64,000 nt of DNA from assembly GCF_013408655.1 (NCBI RefSeq), contig NZ_JACCBP010000001.1, forward strand, positions 2,728,001 through 2,792,000, given 5' to 3'. The position numbers and the translations under genes are program-made. The notes under the pieces were generated by a model. That model was not told the DNA's origin, ran no database searches, and saw only the letters and a program-made list of their open reading frames with translations. Of this stretch, positions 8,801 through 17,352 are shown in pieces. Every line of letters starts with the position of its first letter. The stretch's first letter is position 1. Source of the stretch: Pigmentiphaga litoralis. Lineage in GTDB: Bacteria > Pseudomonadota > Gammaproteobacteria > Burkholderiales > Burkholderiaceae_B.

Positions 8801-9865
8801 ATGTTGAATCGTATCTTCGGGGCGGGCGCAGCCGCGCTGACCGCCGCCGTGCGGACGTCGCTCGCGCTGGCGCTGGCGTTGGCGCTGGCGTTGGCGCTGG
8901 CATTAACGCTGACACCAGCCCACGCCCAAGGGCCCGCTCCCGCCCCGACCCAGGCGCAGTCGTCATCCTGGCCCGATCGCCCCATCCGTCTGGTGGTGCC
9001 TTTCGGCGCGGGCGGGCCGGACACGACGGCGCGCATCCTGGGACAACAACTGAGCAAGCAGCTGGGCCAGCTGATCATCGTGGATAACCGGGCGGGCGCC
9101 AACGGGATCATTGGCGCCGATGCCGTCGCCAAGGCAGCGCCGGATGGCTATACGTTGATGCTGACGTCCGCCTCGTTCGCGGTCAATCCCAGCATCTACA
9201 AGAAGCTGCCTTACGACAGCAAGCGCGACTTCGTCGACATTGCGCAAGTGGCCGCGGGCGAAGGTTTGATCCTGGCGGTGTACCCGGGCGTCCCGGCCAG
9301 GACGCTGGCGGAGTTCCTGGCGCTGGCGCGTGACCCGAACAGCAAGATCGCCTATGGGTCGCCGGGCATCGGCAATACGCTGCACCTGGCCGGCGAACGG
9401 TTCAACATGCGCGCCGGCACGAAGATGCTGCATGTGCCGTACAAGGGCGGTGGCCCGGCCGCGGCGGCGCTATTGGGCGGCGAGATCCAGGCCATGCTGA
9501 TGACGGCGCCGACCGCCCTGCCCCAGATACGCGCGGGCAAGTTGCGGGCGCTCGCCTTCACGGGCGCGACGCGCGCGAGCTATCTGCCCGATGTGCCCAC
9601 GTTGAAGGAAGCCGGCGTGCCCGATTTTGATGTGGATGCCGGATGGCATGGCCTGTTCGCGCCCGCCAATACGCCGCCCGCCATCGTCCAGCGCTTGCGC
9701 CAGGAAGTCACGAAGGCGCTGCAGACGCCCGAGATGACGCAGGCCATCAAGGACACCGGACTGATGCCGTCCACGCTGCCACCCGATGCTTTCCCGCAAA
9801 TCGTCGATGCCGACATCGCCAAGTACACCGAGCTGGTACGCATCGCCCGCGTCGAGCCGGAATGA
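8801..9865 (+). CDS. Bug-family substrate-binding protein with Leu-Ala-repeat signal peptide
   Basis: 354 aa; ATG at 8801 preceded by AAGGAGA. The signal peptide is unusual: after an Arg near residue 22 its hydrophobic core is an almost perfect run of Leu-Ala dipeptides, ending TPAHAQG near residue 48. The run is encoded by tandem hexanucleotides. The mature protein is a standard Bug receptor: IRLVVPFGAGGPDTTAR, DNRAGANG, APDGYTLM, HVPYKGGGPAAAA, LPDVPTLKEAG. It lies 66 bp after the FAH gene and 79 bp before the cupin gene, in the same presumed operon. Confidence 0.92.
   Translation: MLNRIFGAGAAALTAAVRTSLALALALALALALALTLTPAHAQGPAPAPTQAQSSSWPDRPIRLVVPFGAGGPDTTARILGQQLSKQLGQLIIVDNRAGANGIIGADAVAKAAPDGYTLMLTSASFAVNPSIYKKLPYDSKRDFVDIAQVAAGEGLILAVYPGVPARTLAEFLALARDPNSKIAYGSPGIGNTLHLAGERFNMRAGTKMLHVPYKGGGPAAAALLGGEIQAMLMTAPTALPQIRAGKLRALAFTGATRASYLPDVPTLKEAGVPDFDVDAGWHGLFAPANTPPAIVQRLRQEVTKALQTPEMTQAIKDTGLMPSTLPPDAFPQIVDADIAKYTELVRIARVEPE
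8864..8905 (+). repeat. In-frame hexanucleotide tandem repeat (GCGCTG/GCGTTG)
   Basis: About seven tandem six-base units alternating GCGCTG and GCGTTG, degenerate at both ends, lie in the signal-peptide codons of the Bug gene. Gain or loss of a unit adds or removes one Leu-Ala pair without a frameshift. Confidence 0.85.
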
Positions 9866-9944
9866 GTCCGGGCAGCAGTACCCACAGGACCGGTTCGATC
9901 CAGCCCGGCATGACAACGATTCCGCCCCCCACCCAGGAGATCCC

Positions 9945-10520
9945 ATGACCCACCCCGTACGACGCGTGATCACCGGCCACGATGCCCAAGGCAAAGCCAT
10001 CGTCGTGTCCGACGGCCCCGCCACCGCAGTGCGGACCAATCCGCTGCGCCCGGGTTGGCAGTCGACCGAAGTCTGGCGTACGACCGAATCGCCCGCCCGC
10101 ATCGGGCTTGAGCTGGAACCGGATCCCACGGCGGGCTCCCATCGGATCATGCCCGACCCGCAAGGCACGATCGTGCGGGTCGCCCATTTCGAGCCGGACA
10201 GCGAGGCCTTGCGCAATCTGGATCCCGACACATCGCGCCAGATTTTCTCGGCGATGGGCAATGCACAGGCGTCCACCTACAGCGCGGGCGGACGTCACCC
10301 GCTGATGCACCGCACCCAGTCGGTCGACTACGCGATCGTGCTGAGCGGCGAGCTGTATCTGGTCCTGGATGACGAGGATGTCCGGCTGACGGCGGGCGAT
10401 GTGGTTGTCCAGCGCGGCACCAACCACGCGTGGAGCAACCGGTCCACCGAGCGGGCAAGCATTGCATTCATTCTGATCGATGGCGCGTTCGATGCCGATC
10501 TTGCAGGAGTCTTGCCATGA
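9945..10520 (+). CDS. Cupin-domain protein
   Basis: 191 aa. The ATG at 9945 follows CAGGAGA. The single cupin barrel occupies the C-terminal half: HRTQSVDYAIVLSGELYLVLDD is the first cupin motif region and GDVVVQRGTNHAW the second, with the metal-type His and Glu positions partly changed (HRTQ...D). The N-terminal 90 residues (VRRVITGHDAQGKAIVVSDG) recur in many catabolic cupins near aromatic pathways. It may be an isomerase, dioxygenase-like enzyme or binding protein; the reaction cannot be told. Its stop overlaps the next gene's start (ATGA). Confidence 0.85.
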   Translation: MTHPVRRVITGHDAQGKAIVVSDGPATAVRTNPLRPGWQSTEVWRTTESPARIGLELEPDPTAGSHRIMPDPQGTIVRVAHFEPDSEALRNLDPDTSRQIFSAMGNAQASTYSAGGRHPLMHRTQSVDYAIVLSGELYLVLDDEDVRLTAGDVVVQRGTNHAWSNRSTERASIAFILIDGAFDADLAGVLP

Positions 10521-11503
10521 ACTGCGGTTGCGGCATGACCCGCCGCGGCTTCCTGACCGGTCTGCTGGCCGCAGGCACAGCCGCCGTGTTGCCGGGCTGC
10601 GCGACGACGGCGCCCGCTGCCGCGAAGCGTGGGCTGATCGATGTGCATCACCACTACTTTGAAAAGAATTCGACCTTTGGCTGGACGGTGGAACAGACAC
10701 TGGCCGATATGGACAGCGTGGGCACCCGGATGGCGATGCTGTCGGTGGCGCGTCCGGAACCGGCGACCCACCCCGAGCAGGCCAGGCGCCTGGCCCGCGC
10801 AGGCAACGAGTACGCGGCGCAGCTGGGCATCGACCACAAGGGACGTTTCGGATCGTTTGCATCGCCGCCGCTGCTCAATATGGACGACGCGCTGAAGGAG
10901 ATCGAATATGCCATGGACGTGCTGAAAGCCAACGGCATCGCCTTGCGGACCAGCCTGGGCGACAAGTGGCTGGGGAACCCTTACTTTGCCCCGATGATGG
11001 CCGAACTGAATCGCCGCAAGGCGGTTGTGTTCGTCCACCCGACGACGGCGGAGTGCTGCAACAACCTGGTCAAGGACATTCCCGCGACGGTGATCGAGTA
11101 CGGCACGGACACGACCCGCACGATCACGAATCTTGTGTTTTCGGGCACGGCGGCGCGGTATCCCGACATCCGCTTCATTTTCTCGCACGCGGGCGGCACG
11201 TTGCCCTTCCTGACGGAACGATTGCTGAAGCTGCCCGAGATGAACCCTGCCCTGAAGGCAAGCGTGCCCAATGGCGTGTTGCACGAACTGCGCCGCTTCC
11301 ATTACGACACCGCCTGGTCGGCCACGCCGTATGCCCTGTCTTCGTTGATGAAGCTGGTGGACCCGGCGCAAGTCGTGTTCGGCACGGACTTTCCGTATCG
11401 CACCAGCCTGGACACGGTCAATGGCCTGGTCGACTACGGGTACGCGCAGAAGGATCTGGACGCCATCACGCAGCGCAATGCGAGCCGGCTGCTGGGGCTA
11501 TAG
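10517..11503 (+). CDS. Tat-exported lipoprotein amidohydrolase-2 (decarboxylase/lactonase-like)
   Basis: 328 aa; start ATGA-coupled to the cupin. The N-terminus has TRRGFLTG, an excellent twin-arginine motif, then a hydrophobic stretch and VLPGC, a lipobox with Cys near residue 28. The enzyme proper begins IDVHHHYF (His-x-His metal site), has FVHPTT, IFSHAGGTLPF and VFGTDFPYR, matching the ACMSD/6-methylsalicylate-decarboxylase branch of amidohydrolase-2. It would act in the periplasm, anchored to a membrane, next to a Bug receptor gene in the same operon. The substrate is not determinable here. Confidence 0.87.
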   Translation: MNCGCGMTRRGFLTGLLAAGTAAVLPGCATTAPAAAKRGLIDVHHHYFEKNSTFGWTVEQTLADMDSVGTRMAMLSVARPEPATHPEQARRLARAGNEYAAQLGIDHKGRFGSFASPPLLNMDDALKEIEYAMDVLKANGIALRTSLGDKWLGNPYFAPMMAELNRRKAVVFVHPTTAECCNNLVKDIPATVIEYGTDTTRTITNLVFSGTAARYPDIRFIFSHAGGTLPFLTERLLKLPEMNPALKASVPNGVLHELRRFHYDTAWSATPYALSSLMKLVDPAQVVFGTDFPYRTSLDTVNGLVDYGYAQKDLDAITQRNASRLLGL

Positions 11504-11540
11504 TGGCCCATCGCTACCACCGTGTATCAGCGCCGCCTTC

Positions 11541-12434
11541 ATGCAGCTCAATTCCCGGCAGCTTCGCGCGTTCCTTCTGGTCGCCCAGCAGCGCAACTTT
11601 TCGCGGGCGGCCGACCTGCTGGGTGTCACTCAGTCAGGTTTGAGCGTGCTCATTCGTGATCTGGAAACGCAGATCGGCTTCCGGCTGTTCGACCGGACCA
11701 CCCGGCATGTGTCGCTGACGGAGTTTGGCGCGGAGTTCCACCCGGTGGTCGAACGCACGCTGTCGGACCTGGAGTCGGCGGTGCATCGGATCGCGCGGTC
11801 GGCGTCGACGCAGGAACGCTGCCTGACCATCGGCGCGACCCAGTTCATGTCGACCTATGTCATGCCGGCGGCGATTGCGGAGTTCAACGCGTCGTCCAGA
11901 GGGGTGCAGGCACGGCTGGTCGACAGCGACCGCGCCAACATCTGCCCGCTGGTCGAATCCGGCAAGCTGGATATGGCGGTGGGGATTTTCTTGCGGCCGG
12001 GCAGCGGCGTGCAGGGTGCGCCGCTGGTGGAAGGATCCTTTTCCGCCGTGCGCGCGGGCAGCCCGTCGAAGCGGCGCAAGGCCATTGCCTGGTCGGACCT
12101 GGCGCATGAAACGCTGATTCTGCTGCCCGATGAAAATCCGATCCAGCAGCGCGTGAACGAACAATTGAGCCGCATCGAGCGGGGCCACGCCGACCTGGTG
12201 TTCAACCATATCGAGACGCAGGTGGCGATGGCCGAGACCGGTGCCGGCGTCGCCATCGTGCCGTCGCTGGCCCTGCCCGCTTTCCGGCGACGGAAGATCG
12301 AGGTGCAGGACCTGATCGACCCTGTCGTTCCGCTCGAGATCTGGCAGATCTGGAACGGCGCCGGCCGCCAGCGGGACGATATGGCGACGTTCACGGATTT
12401 CCTGAAGCGCTACATCGCACAGTGGGCGGGGTGA
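11541..12434 (+). CDS. LysR-family transcriptional regulator
   Basis: 297 aa. Residues 1-60 are the LysR winged helix (LRAFLLVAQQRNFSRAADLLGVTQSGLSVLIRDLE is split here only by length; key turn AADLLGVTQSGLS). A LysR substrate-binding domain follows from about residue 90 to the end. It lies 37 bp after the amidohydrolase on the same strand, so it is probably cotranscribed with or feeds back on the FAH-Bug-cupin-amidohydrolase set, although LysR genes are more often divergent from their targets. The inducer is unknown. Confidence 0.92.
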   Translation: MQLNSRQLRAFLLVAQQRNFSRAADLLGVTQSGLSVLIRDLETQIGFRLFDRTTRHVSLTEFGAEFHPVVERTLSDLESAVHRIARSASTQERCLTIGATQFMSTYVMPAAIAEFNASSRGVQARLVDSDRANICPLVESGKLDMAVGIFLRPGSGVQGAPLVEGSFSAVRAGSPSKRRKAIAWSDLAHETLILLPDENPIQQRVNEQLSRIERGHADLVFNHIETQVAMAETGAGVAIVPSLALPAFRRRKIEVQDLIDPVVPLEIWQIWNGAGRQRDDMATFTDFLKRYIAQWAG

Positions 12435-12490
12435 CGCGTCGGCCGCGCGACTGTGGACGCGATTGCGGACGCGTTTCCTAAAGTACGGGC

Positions 12491-12561
12491 CAGCGCGCTT
12501 GCAGACGCGCGGGGTCAACGAGCTTGCAGCCGCGCGGGGTCAGCGCGCTTGCAGCCGCGCG
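12491..12561. repeat. 25-bp tandem repeat, 2.8 units
   Basis: Units start at 12491, 12516 and 12541 (first unit begins CAGCGCGCTTGCAGACGCGC), with few mismatches. The third, partial unit contains the last codons and the stop of the DUF3325 gene, so the array looks like a duplication of that gene's 3' end into the space before the LysR gene. Confidence 0.85.
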
Positions 12562-12881
12562 CGCAGGCAGGTCAACGTCAGCGCGACCAGAAGCGCCGCC
12601 AGGCAGGTCAGGCAACTCCACATCAGAACGCCAAAGCTCCAGCCGTCCTGGGTGACGCAAAGGGCTGCGGACACCAAGGTCAAGAGCACCGCACCAAGGC
12701 GCAGGAAAAAAATACCAAGGCGCGTTGGCGCATCCCCGGCTTGGCTGAGTCCGCAGCACGATGCCCAGCCGCCACGCGCCATGCGCCCGACCCAATCCCG
12801 ATGCGCGGACTGCGTCAGGGCGATCGCGGCCCAGCCAACGTAGGAGCAGACCAACGCGAGCCCCGCCAGCCAGGGGGTCAT
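12540..12881 (-). CDS. DUF3325-type inner-membrane protein
   Basis: 113 aa, hydrophobic, with about three membrane segments (residues 4-24, 58-78, 84-104) and a basic C-terminal tail. Size, hydropathy and position directly after a PepSY transmembrane protein match DUF3325 proteins of siderophore-uptake loci. The start overlaps the PepSY stop as ATGA. Its last codons are part of a 25-bp tandem repeat. The molecular role is unknown; it probably assists reduction or release of iron at the inner membrane as part of the PepSY unit. Confidence 0.78.
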   Translation of the reverse strand: MTPWLAGLALVCSYVGWAAIALTQSAHRDWVGRMARGGWASCCGLSQAGDAPTRLGIFFLRLGAVLLTLVSAALCVTQDGWSFGVLMWSCLTCLAALLVALTLTCLRARLQAR

Positions 12882-14482
12882 GCCGAGTCACCCCTGGCAG
12901 CCGGAGCGGCGGGGCGATCGGGTACCACGCGTTGCGGCGCCCGGGGGCCCCGCCTGTCGCCGTCCCGCCAGCCGCGCCGCAGCCGCCACCCCGCCCACGT
13001 CGCGATGGCCGCCGTCACCAGCAATGCGCCATCCACGCCCCACACAGCTATGGGCCCGACAGCCCCACCCAACCGGTACGCGTCGGTCGTTGCAGCATTC
13101 AACACTACGCACAGCACGGCCAGCGCAGCAATCATCCCTGCTTGCTCCCCCCACGCCCGGCCCCCTCGCAGCGCGTGCACCAGAGCCATCAGCCATACGA
13201 TGAAGAAGGCCCACACTTCCAGTTCCGCCCGCGTCCAACCGAATGCGCTCGCGCCAGCAGGCAAGAGGCGATTCGCCGCAAGATACGCCAGCGTGGCAAT
13301 CAACAGGCCGGTCACACCGGCAATCGACGTCGCCAGGGCGACACGCGGCCCGATGCCTTCCAGACCGGCCTTCTGCCCCACCGACCGCGACGCCAGCCAG
13401 AACACCATGCCCGTGGCAATCATGACGCAGCCCGTCAGACCCAGGAAAAAGTACAGCCACCGCAACGGCCAGTGATCGAACTGGATGAAGTGCACCCCCG
13501 ACAGGAAACGCTGCACGCTCATGACCGGGCCGGCGGAAAAGCGCGCCAACAATGTGCCTGTCGCCCCATCGAAATACAGCTGGTCGATGTTCATGGTGAC
13601 CTCGCCAAAGTACGCGCGGCGCAGTTCCACATAGCGGTTGGCATCGCCGGGATTCCAGACCCGCACGAAGTACGGCACGCCGCCGCCCCACACGGATTCA
13701 GCCTGCGCCGCCATGGCATCCACCGACGCCAAGGGGCCCTGCGCAGCGAGCCCGGCAAGCGGCCGCGTGTACCGCCCATAACTCTGGGCCTGGAACTGCG
13801 CCTTGCCCTTGGCGCCTTCCTGATAGGCCGACTGATAGGCGAAGGGAAAATAGAGGTTGAAGAAGATGACCAGCCCCGACAGCACGATGACGAAATGAAA
13901 GGGCAGGCCCAGGACACCGGTCACGTTGTGAAGGTCGAGCGTGCTGCGTGGCAGGCGTTTGTCGGGCCGGAACGTGAAGAATTCCCTGAACACCTTGCGG
14001 TGGATGACGATGCCCGCGATCAGCAGCACCAGCATCGCCATGGACGCCGCGCCGACCAACCACTTGCCGATTTCCTTCCACGACAGGTGCAGTCCATAGT
14101 GGAAGGGAAAGAAGAACCCGCTGGCGCCTAAGGTGCCAGGGTCGGGCAAGGGATCAAGGGTTGCGGGGTCCAGCAGATGCAGCACAGGCGCTTCGCCCGG
14201 CCGCTGCGCAGTGAAGCGCCAGGCAGGCGTGCGTGGGGTCGGCAAGTCGATGCGCCATTGCCGCGCATCCGCCGGCACCAACGACGCAACCGCATCGACC
14301 ACCGGGTCCATACGCACCGGACCGGGCACCCCTGCCAGCCGCGTCGCTGGCATCATCCAGCGATCCAGTTCACGATCGAACACGCTCAGCGTGCCCATCC
14401 AGAAGATGGCAAACAGCAAGGCGCCGAACAGGATGCCCGCCCACCGGTGGACGACGGTGTAGCGCTGACGAACACCGGCCAT
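12878..14482 (-). CDS. PepSY-associated transmembrane protein (PiuB-like, siderophore locus)
   Basis: 534 aa from the ATG at 14482, which shares a base with the upstream stop (TGATG). It has an N-terminal membrane segment (residues 12-35), a large periplasmic loop, a second segment near 185-205 with HRKVFREFFTFRP, a third after LDLHNVTGVLGLPFHFVIVLSGLVIFF, and four or more helices in the C-terminal half. Conserved His in these helices fit haem or metal binding. This family acts at the inner membrane in ferric-siderophore utilisation, probably as a reductase. The neighbours are a siderophore receptor and two small DUF proteins in one translationally coupled chain. Confidence 0.9.
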   Translation of the reverse strand: MAGVRQRYTVVHRWAGILFGALLFAIFWMGTLSVFDRELDRWMMPATRLAGVPGPVRMDPVVDAVASLVPADARQWRIDLPTPRTPAWRFTAQRPGEAPVLHLLDPATLDPLPDPGTLGASGFFFPFHYGLHLSWKEIGKWLVGAASMAMLVLLIAGIVIHRKVFREFFTFRPDKRLPRSTLDLHNVTGVLGLPFHFVIVLSGLVIFFNLYFPFAYQSAYQEGAKGKAQFQAQSYGRYTRPLAGLAAQGPLASVDAMAAQAESVWGGGVPYFVRVWNPGDANRYVELRRAYFGEVTMNIDQLYFDGATGTLLARFSAGPVMSVQRFLSGVHFIQFDHWPLRWLYFFLGLTGCVMIATGMVFWLASRSVGQKAGLEGIGPRVALATSIAGVTGLLIATLAYLAANRLLPAGASAFGWTRAELEVWAFFIVWLMALVHALRGGRAWGEQAGMIAALAVLCVVLNAATTDAYRLGGAVGPIAVWGVDGALLVTAAIATWAGWRLRRGWRDGDRRGPRAPQRVVPDRPAAPAARGDSA

Positions 14483-14838
14483 CAGCGCAGCACTCCGACC
14501 AGCCCGGCAAGTACCGCACTCCCCAATGCCATCCACCCGCACAGACGCGCTACGTTGACGCACGCCAGCGCCCACAGCAGCAGTCCGAGATAGATCACCA
14601 TGCCCGACATGCCGGCGGAAACGACCGCTTCGGACGCAGGCATGCCGGCGCGCACCAGCAGTTGGCCGAGCAGCACCACCGCCAGGCCCGTCAGCGCGTA
14701 GCCGCCGGCAATGGCCACGCATACGCCAACGCCAACGCGGACCCAAACGCCGACGCTGGCGCCGACCCGACCTCCGCCCCCAGCGCCGGCCCGCCCGCCG
14801 ACGCCCACGCGCGCGCCCTTACCTGCCCCTGGCGTCAT
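14482..14838 (-). CDS. DUF3649-type small inner-membrane protein
   Basis: 118 aa. The N-terminal 35 residues are Gly/Val/Arg-rich and encoded by imperfect hexanucleotide repeats; the real conserved part starts near AIAGGYALTGLAVVLLGQLL. About three membrane segments follow. It lies between the TonB receptor and the PepSY protein, as DUF3649 proteins do, and overlaps both by one base (TGATG at each end). A later start inside the repeat tract is possible. Function unknown beyond association with iron uptake. Confidence 0.75.
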   Translation of the reverse strand: MTPGAGKGARVGVGGRAGAGGGGRVGASVGVWVRVGVGVCVAIAGGYALTGLAVVLLGQLLVRAGMPASEAVVSAGMSGMVIYLGLLLWALACVNVARLCGWMALGSAVLAGLVGVLR

Positions 14839-17258
14839 CAGAACTTGAGCGAGTAGCCCAGCGTGATCGTGCGGCCCCGTCCGGCAAAGTAGCGCAGCGG
14901 TTCCACCAGCGCGCTTTGCGAGTAATAGGTGATGTAGTCGCGGTTCAGCAGGTTGCCGACCGCGATGCGCACGGTGCCTTTAGGCAGCTTGTAGCTGGCG
15001 GCGGCATCCACCAGGGTGTAGCCGCCAAAGTTCTTTTGCGGATCGTCGAAGTCGCGGCTGATGGCGTGCTGCACCTGCAGGAACGATCCCAGGCGGTCAT
15101 TCCACTGCGCGCTCCAGTTGGCGATCACCCGGTCGGGCGCGACATTGAGTCCGTCCAGGCGGGCGTCCAGCGAACCATTGGCGTCGCTGTCGTAGCGGCC
15201 CTTGGTCTTGGAGTAGGACACCTTGACCTTGTGCGCACGATTTATCTGGTAGCCGATGCCAGCGTCCAGGCCATCGATGCGGTTTTCTTCGCGCGCCGTC
15301 ATGAAGGCATCGCCGACGCGCACCACACGCGCGCCATAGTCGGAGCTGGACCGGAACAGGCTCGCGTTGACGTCCCACTGGCCCACCTTGTAGCGCCCGC
15401 CCAGTTCGATGCTTTTGGTGACGATGGGCGCGAGCGTGCTGAGGTTGCTGATGCCCTGCCCCGGCTGGTTGATCGATCGCAGCACGCGGCCCACGTCGGG
15501 CATGCCGAAGCCTTCGGAATAGCTGGTGTACAGGTTCAGGTCCTTGACCGGCTCGAACACCAGGCCCACGTTGTACAGGGTCTTGTTGAAGTCGAGCTTG
15601 CCACCTTCGACCGCGACGCCGTTGTAGCGGGCCAGCGTGCGGTAGCTGTCGATGGACAGATCGGCGTACTCGCGGCGCACGCCGCCATGCAGCGTCAGCG
15701 TGTCCAGCAACTTGAATTCGCCCTGCGCGAACAACGACAGGTTGCGGTATTCCGACGGCGGCACATAGGTGCGGCCCGTGCCGTACAGGTCCTGCTTGCC
15801 TTCATCGAACAGCGTGTCGAAGCCGGCAGTGACCTTCAGGCTTTTATTGAACAAGTCATCTTTTGTCAGGCTGACCTTGCTGCCGGTCTTGGACGATACC
15901 GACCGCGACTGGTCGTACAGCGTGCCCAAGGGCGCATAACGCGCGTCCTGGAAGGTGGCGGAATTATCGGCGCCGAACAGGCCTTCGAACTTCTGGTGGA
16001 ACACCATGGCCGACAGTTCCATGCCCGCCAGGTCGTAATGGTTGTAGGTCGCGCTGGTGGTCCACACATCGTTCCAGGGCGCCGTGCCAGGCGGCGTCGC
16101 TTCGGTCGATGTCGTCGGGATGCCCTGTTCGCGATTGCCCGGCACCGCCGTGTAATTCATCTTGGACTTGATGCGGTAGTGGTTCAGCGAAAACTGCAGC
16201 CGCTGGTTGTCATCGATCCAGTAGCCGACCTTGCCGAGCAGGTCGCGCGACCGCGAGTCCATCAAATCGCCCTGCGTGTTGTCGGCGCCAATCGAACGGC
16301 CTTTGGCATCGCGATACAGGCCCTGGTCTTCGAAGCTGAAGGCAAACAGATAGTCAACATTGTCTTTGCGGCCATCGGCCCGGTACAGGGCCTTGTAGCC
16401 CAGCTCGTCGCCACCAAGGTGGGATGTGGGAAACGTGGTCTGCACATCGACGTACTGATTGAAGCTGCCGTTGTCGGGCCGCTTCGTGATCAGGTTGATG
16501 GTGCCGCCGGTCGCGCCCAGGCCATTGATCGCGTTGGCGCCCTGGATCACTTCGATGCGTTCCAGCATCGAAAAGTCGATGGTGTGCGCTTCGCGCCCGG
16601 TGGGGCGGATCGGGTTGGATTGCGGCACGCCATCGATCAGGATCAGGGGCGTGCGGCCGCGCAGCGTTTCGCCGCTGCCGTTCATCTTGCCGCGGCTGGG
16701 GGTGTAGGACGGAATCAGATTGCTCAGCGCGTCCGACGAATTGGTCGAGATCGCCAATTGCTGAGCGATCTCACGTTCGGGAATGATCTGCACGGTCTGC
16801 GGCGCCTTGGCCGCTTCCACGTTGGACCGCGATGCCGAGATGGTGACTTCGTCCATCGACGTGATGCGCGCGTCACCACTTGAACCGGCAGCGGCTGATG
16901 CCGCGGCCGATGCCGATGCCGCGGCCGGCTTCAGGCGGTACCCCACCGCCGTCCGGTCGATGTCGAATCCGGTTCCCGCCAGCAACGCGGCAAAGCCGTC
17001 ATCAATGCCATACGTGCCTTTGAGCCCGGGCGACCGCACAGTCGCGGCCTGCCGCGCGTCCAGCGCGAGCGACACGCCCGCTTCCTGCGCGAACCGTGTC
17101 AAGGCCGGGTTGAGCGGGCCGGCAGGAATGTCGTAGGCCCTGCCCTGCGCACTGACACTGATCGACGTGACAGCCGCCAGCATGGCGACGCTGCAAGGAA
17201 TGGCGCGTCGAAAAGGGGGCAGGCGGCGGCGCGGCGTCCGGGGTGGGCGTGATGTCAC
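14838..17258 (-). CDS. TonB-dependent siderophore receptor with STN signalling domain
   Basis: 806 aa, using a GTG at 17258 with an AGGA-type site about 13 bases upstream. Order of parts: a signal with RRRLPPFRR basic region ending VSAQG; an STN domain (YDIPAGPLNPALTRFAQEAGVSL, about residues 40-110) that talks to a FecR anti-sigma factor; an Ala/Ser-rich linker; a plug with ISTNSSDALSNLIPSYTPSRG and LILIDGVPQ; then a 22-strand barrel ending ...TITLGYSLKF with the usual terminal Phe. It imports a ferric siderophore. The STN domain and the adjacent fecI/fecR pair predict cell-surface signalling. Confidence 0.93.
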   Translation of the reverse strand: MTSRPPRTPRRRLPPFRRAIPCSVAMLAAVTSISVSAQGRAYDIPAGPLNPALTRFAQEAGVSLALDARQAATVRSPGLKGTYGIDDGFAALLAGTGFDIDRTAVGYRLKPAAASASAAASAAAGSSGDARITSMDEVTISASRSNVEAAKAPQTVQIIPEREIAQQLAISTNSSDALSNLIPSYTPSRGKMNGSGETLRGRTPLILIDGVPQSNPIRPTGREAHTIDFSMLERIEVIQGANAINGLGATGGTINLITKRPDNGSFNQYVDVQTTFPTSHLGGDELGYKALYRADGRKDNVDYLFAFSFEDQGLYRDAKGRSIGADNTQGDLMDSRSRDLLGKVGYWIDDNQRLQFSLNHYRIKSKMNYTAVPGNREQGIPTTSTEATPPGTAPWNDVWTTSATYNHYDLAGMELSAMVFHQKFEGLFGADNSATFQDARYAPLGTLYDQSRSVSSKTGSKVSLTKDDLFNKSLKVTAGFDTLFDEGKQDLYGTGRTYVPPSEYRNLSLFAQGEFKLLDTLTLHGGVRREYADLSIDSYRTLARYNGVAVEGGKLDFNKTLYNVGLVFEPVKDLNLYTSYSEGFGMPDVGRVLRSINQPGQGISNLSTLAPIVTKSIELGGRYKVGQWDVNASLFRSSSDYGARVVRVGDAFMTAREENRIDGLDAGIGYQINRAHKVKVSYSKTKGRYDSDANGSLDARLDGLNVAPDRVIANWSAQWNDRLGSFLQVQHAISRDFDDPQKNFGGYTLVDAAASYKLPKGTVRIAVGNLLNRDYITYYSQSALVEPLRYFAGRGRTITLGYSLKF

Positions 17259-17352
17259 GGTAAAAAGCGTCCTGAGTCGTTGGGTGATTCGTTGCGTACA
17301 CAGACAATGACGAACCAGAACCAGAAACCGGAACCGCCGGACCCCTCTTTTT

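Noticed and set aside
14916..16883. A 655-codon open frame antisense to the TonB receptor
   Set aside because: No ribosome site, no family likeness; a shadow frame typical of GC-rich genes, fully covered by a recognised receptor.
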